In this document: in pieces, positions 62,419-64,000 of the stretch
How the letters are laid out: every line of letters begins with the position of its first letter
How positions within the stretch are numbered: position 1 is the stretch's first letter
Assembly (NCBI GenBank): GCA_017936685.1
Contig: JAGBFA010000015.1
Span: 124,001-188,000 of the forward strand
DNA: 64,000 nt
Direction of reading: 5' to 3'
Origin: Alistipes sp.
GTDB lineage: Bacteria > Bacteroidota > Bacteroidia > Bacteroidales > Rikenellaceae
Program-made: the position numbers and the translations under genes
The notes under the pieces: model-generated
The model's database searches: none
What the model was told of the DNA's origin: nothing
The model's input: only the letters and a program-made list of their open reading frames with translations

Positions 62419-62578
62419 CGTTTTTTTTGCCGAAAAACCAACAAATGTTAAGACTATTTAACATTTCCACATGGCACACTGCAATATCATAACGCACCAT
62501 ACGACCAAAATAATATACCATTTGCAGGTAAATTATCGAAAAAAACACCAATTGTCAAGAGTTGTCAAAACCGCAGGC

Positions 62579-62586
62579 TATTTTTG
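62579..62586 (+). promoter_or_regulatory. -7 promoter box (TATTTTTG) for the hypothetical gene
   Basis: Matches TAnnTTTG, 25 bases before the ATG at 62612. Confidence 0.5.
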
Positions 62587-62611
62587 CGGCAAACTTAAAA
62601 ATTATCTGATT

Positions 62612-63166
62612 ATGGCAATCATAGAAATGAAAATCGGTATCGATTTTAACAAGGATCGAAAAGGCTCGTCGCAAAAGACATTCATATTGAAGTGGAACCC
62701 CGACATATCGTCGTACACGATGAAACGCTTCGAGGACGACCTCGACGATCTGGCAGACGGCTGGGAGCTGGAAGATTTCGATTGGAGCGTATGGGAGTGG
62801 GAAAAGGCCTCGAAAGGCGACAAATTCTACATGGTGCGCGTAGGCGCAGGGAACACGGGCGTAGTCATGTCGGGTGTGTTCACGTCGGACCCCTATCTGG
62901 CCGAGGACTGGTCGGGAAGAGACCGCAAAGTATATTACATGCTTATGGAGATACACACCATGATTCACCCCGACCGATCTCCTCTGCTCACCACGAAAGA
63001 GCTGGCGGCACTGATTCCCGACATGGAGTGGGACAAAGGTCATTCGGGACAGATGCTCGATCCGGCAAATGCAGATAAACTCGACAAGGCATGGGAAGGG
63101 TATCTGTCACGCAACGCAGACATGTTCAAGCCGCGCGCCGTTTCAGCCAAACCCATATCTGAATAA
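62612..63166 (+). CDS. Hypothetical protein
   Basis: 184 aa from MAIIEMKIGIDFNKDRKGSS. Soluble and rich in Trp, Asp and Lys (SVWEWEKASKGDKFYMVRVG, AGNTGVVMSGVF), with no signal peptide or membrane helix. I do not recognise a family. The WEWEKASKGDKFYMVRVG stretch is loosely reminiscent of small ligand-binding EVE/PUA-like folds, but this is a guess. The host-like base composition and its promoter box support a real gene. A tiny frame follows after 4 bases. Confidence 0.72.
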   Translation: MAIIEMKIGIDFNKDRKGSSQKTFILKWNPDISSYTMKRFEDDLDDLADGWELEDFDWSVWEWEKASKGDKFYMVRVGAGNTGVVMSGVFTSDPYLAEDWSGRDRKVYYMLMEIHTMIHPDRSPLLTTKELAALIPDMEWDKGHSGQMLDPANADKLDKAWEGYLSRNADMFKPRAVSAKPISE

Positions 63167-63170
63167 TATT

Positions 63171-63275
63171 ATGGGACAACAATACCCCACATTCATCATC
63201 GACAGAAGCCGCCGCGCTGAGGCCTCGCGCTTCAGCGATCAAGACGGAACGCCGGAGAGATGCGAGACCAAATAG
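63171..63275 (+). CDS. Tiny hypothetical protein downstream of the 184-aa gene
   Basis: 34 aa, MGQQYPTFIIDRSRRAEA and onward. Starts 4 bases after the preceding stop, which is typical of translational coupling. No family recognised. Too short for coding statistics to help. Confidence 0.35.
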   Translation: MGQQYPTFIIDRSRRAEASRFSDQDGTPERCETK

Positions 63276-63409
63276 CGACCGCCCTCGGTTCGACTCAACT
63301 CACGTGCAAGTGCGTTTGCGACCGCACACGTCCGGCCGTAAATAAAACGGACAATCACAACATTGCACGGTTTACATGACACGATGCCGGCCGTACAATA
63401 ATCCGACAA

Positions 63410-63437
63410 GCCGCCCCGACAATCATGTCGGGGCGGC
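63410..63437. terminator. Hairpin terminator
   Basis: 12-bp perfect stem GCCGCCCCGACA with loop ATCA, downstream of the two small hypothetical genes. No strong T-run on the plus strand. Confidence 0.65.
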
Positions 63438-63754
63438 TCCGTAAATCAAATTAAACAATCGGTTAAAGGCGCGTTACGCAACGCATGCTGCACGTAAGAT
63501 ATTACCCATATTCAACAGATCATCATTATATCAAATATCTTTCTACCCGCACCTGCGTACCAACAATTGACATTACACCATTTTACACCACAAAACTGCA
63601 TACGATAGATGACACAAATTTATAATCTTTTCATCGTTCTGCAAATAATTTCACGAAAAAACTTACCCGACGACCGAATCATGCCACTATTCCGCATTAT
63701 TCCGGCATCGATATGAAGACACCGGCACTGCCTTAAATTTCGGTTGGGAGGCAA

Positions 63755-63918
63755 GACTCCCACGTCGCAACTTTGTTGCTCCTCGGAGCGACAGTTTTCT
63801 GCCATTCCGAACGAAGCGTTGTGAAGTGAAGAATCCGGTTGTGGACTATGTGTGTTATCGATTATGCCCACCCCGTCATTCTGAGGAGCGATTACTAATC
63901 GCGACGTGAGAATCTCTC
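63755..63918 (-). repeat. B-type half-elements in permuted order, reverse orientation
   Basis: First half: CACGTCGC-AACTTTGTT-GCTCCTC (63761-63784 region). Second half: GAGGAGC-GATTACTAATC-GCGACGTG (63883-63908 region). Relative to a reverse-complemented full B element, the halves are swapped, as if two elements meet here. Both cores are new and self-complementary. Confidence 0.8.
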
Positions 63919-64000
63919 TTTGCCAATTTTCTTTCCCCTCCACCGGATTTTAGAACTGATCCGAGATATGCCCGTGACGCTGTTACGAATAATAGTGCCA

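Larger units (their letters stand above)
63276..64000. other. Terminal intergenic region
   Basis: 725 bases to the window edge without a convincing gene. Contains a terminator (63410-63437) and two inverted B-type half-elements (63755-63794, 63876-63918) with a short GAAGTGAAGAATC-type element between them. Otherwise I see nothing. Confidence 0.65.

Overview
The window looks like a Bacteroidales chromosome, most likely Alistipes or another member of the Rikenellaceae. Evidence: the host genes are GC-rich, most are preceded by the Bacteroidetes -7 box TAnnTTTG, and the gene families are typical of the group (DUF4834, DUF2795, PorT-type barrel, GH89, golvesin-domain amidase, PduO-type ATR, FtcD fusion). 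The genus is inference. All functional names come from reading motifs; no search was run.

Layout. 1-8.5 kb: a cut-off TrmH/SpoU RNA methyltransferase, a UvrD-like helicase with an embedded nuclease-like domain, and a minus-strand operon (amidase-like exoprotein, PDZ aspartyl protease, YqeY, SBF-type transporter). 8.6-15 kb: a barrel protein, glnS, a metallophosphoesterase and a secreted GH89 glycosidase. 15.1-22.3 kb: the histidine-degradation operon ftcD-hutU-hutH-hutI followed by a lipoprotein nitroreductase. 22.5-29.1 kb: gpmA, a HAD phosphatase, mlaE-mlaF with DUF4834, an aminotransferase and msrAB.

28.9-43.8 kb is accessory DNA, clearly AT-richer. A 284-bp direct repeat carrying the 5' part of msrA flanks about 12 kb. 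Inside are a nucleotidyltransferase-like gene, a 25-bp remnant of a DUF2795 gene, an XRE regulator overlapping a type III restriction-modification pair (mod-res), an AlbA_2/ATPase-like regulator, a large DUF4062 protein with a degenerate P-loop, and a decapitated MobV-type relaxase. Beyond the right repeat lie a membrane-tethered Gfo/Idh-like protein and an intact DUF2795 gene. The locus therefore carries two versions of 'msrA - variable gene - DUF2795' in tandem with the defence cargo between them.

44-63.3 kb returns to host genes: ATR, a methyltransferase-like protein, a BaiN-type flavoprotein, a NahK-like kinase, tRNA-Ser(GCU), a DUF5131 protein, an acyl-ACP thioesterase, bacterioferritin, a GT4 glycosyltransferase, an MFS transporter, a TPR protein, Era, a cupin, FabI, an M16 protease and a hypothetical pair.

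The most unusual feature is a set of intergenic interspersed repeats near 26.3, 46.8, 56.8, 58.2 and 63.8 kb. Several families (called A, B, C and D here) have conserved flanks around a hairpin core whose sequence changes from copy to copy while remaining self-complementary. In B, ten half-elements show eight different cores and all of them pair. In D, four copies have four different stems yet share a G.T wobble at the same place. This looks like strong compensatory change, or a copying mechanism that rewrites both arms together.
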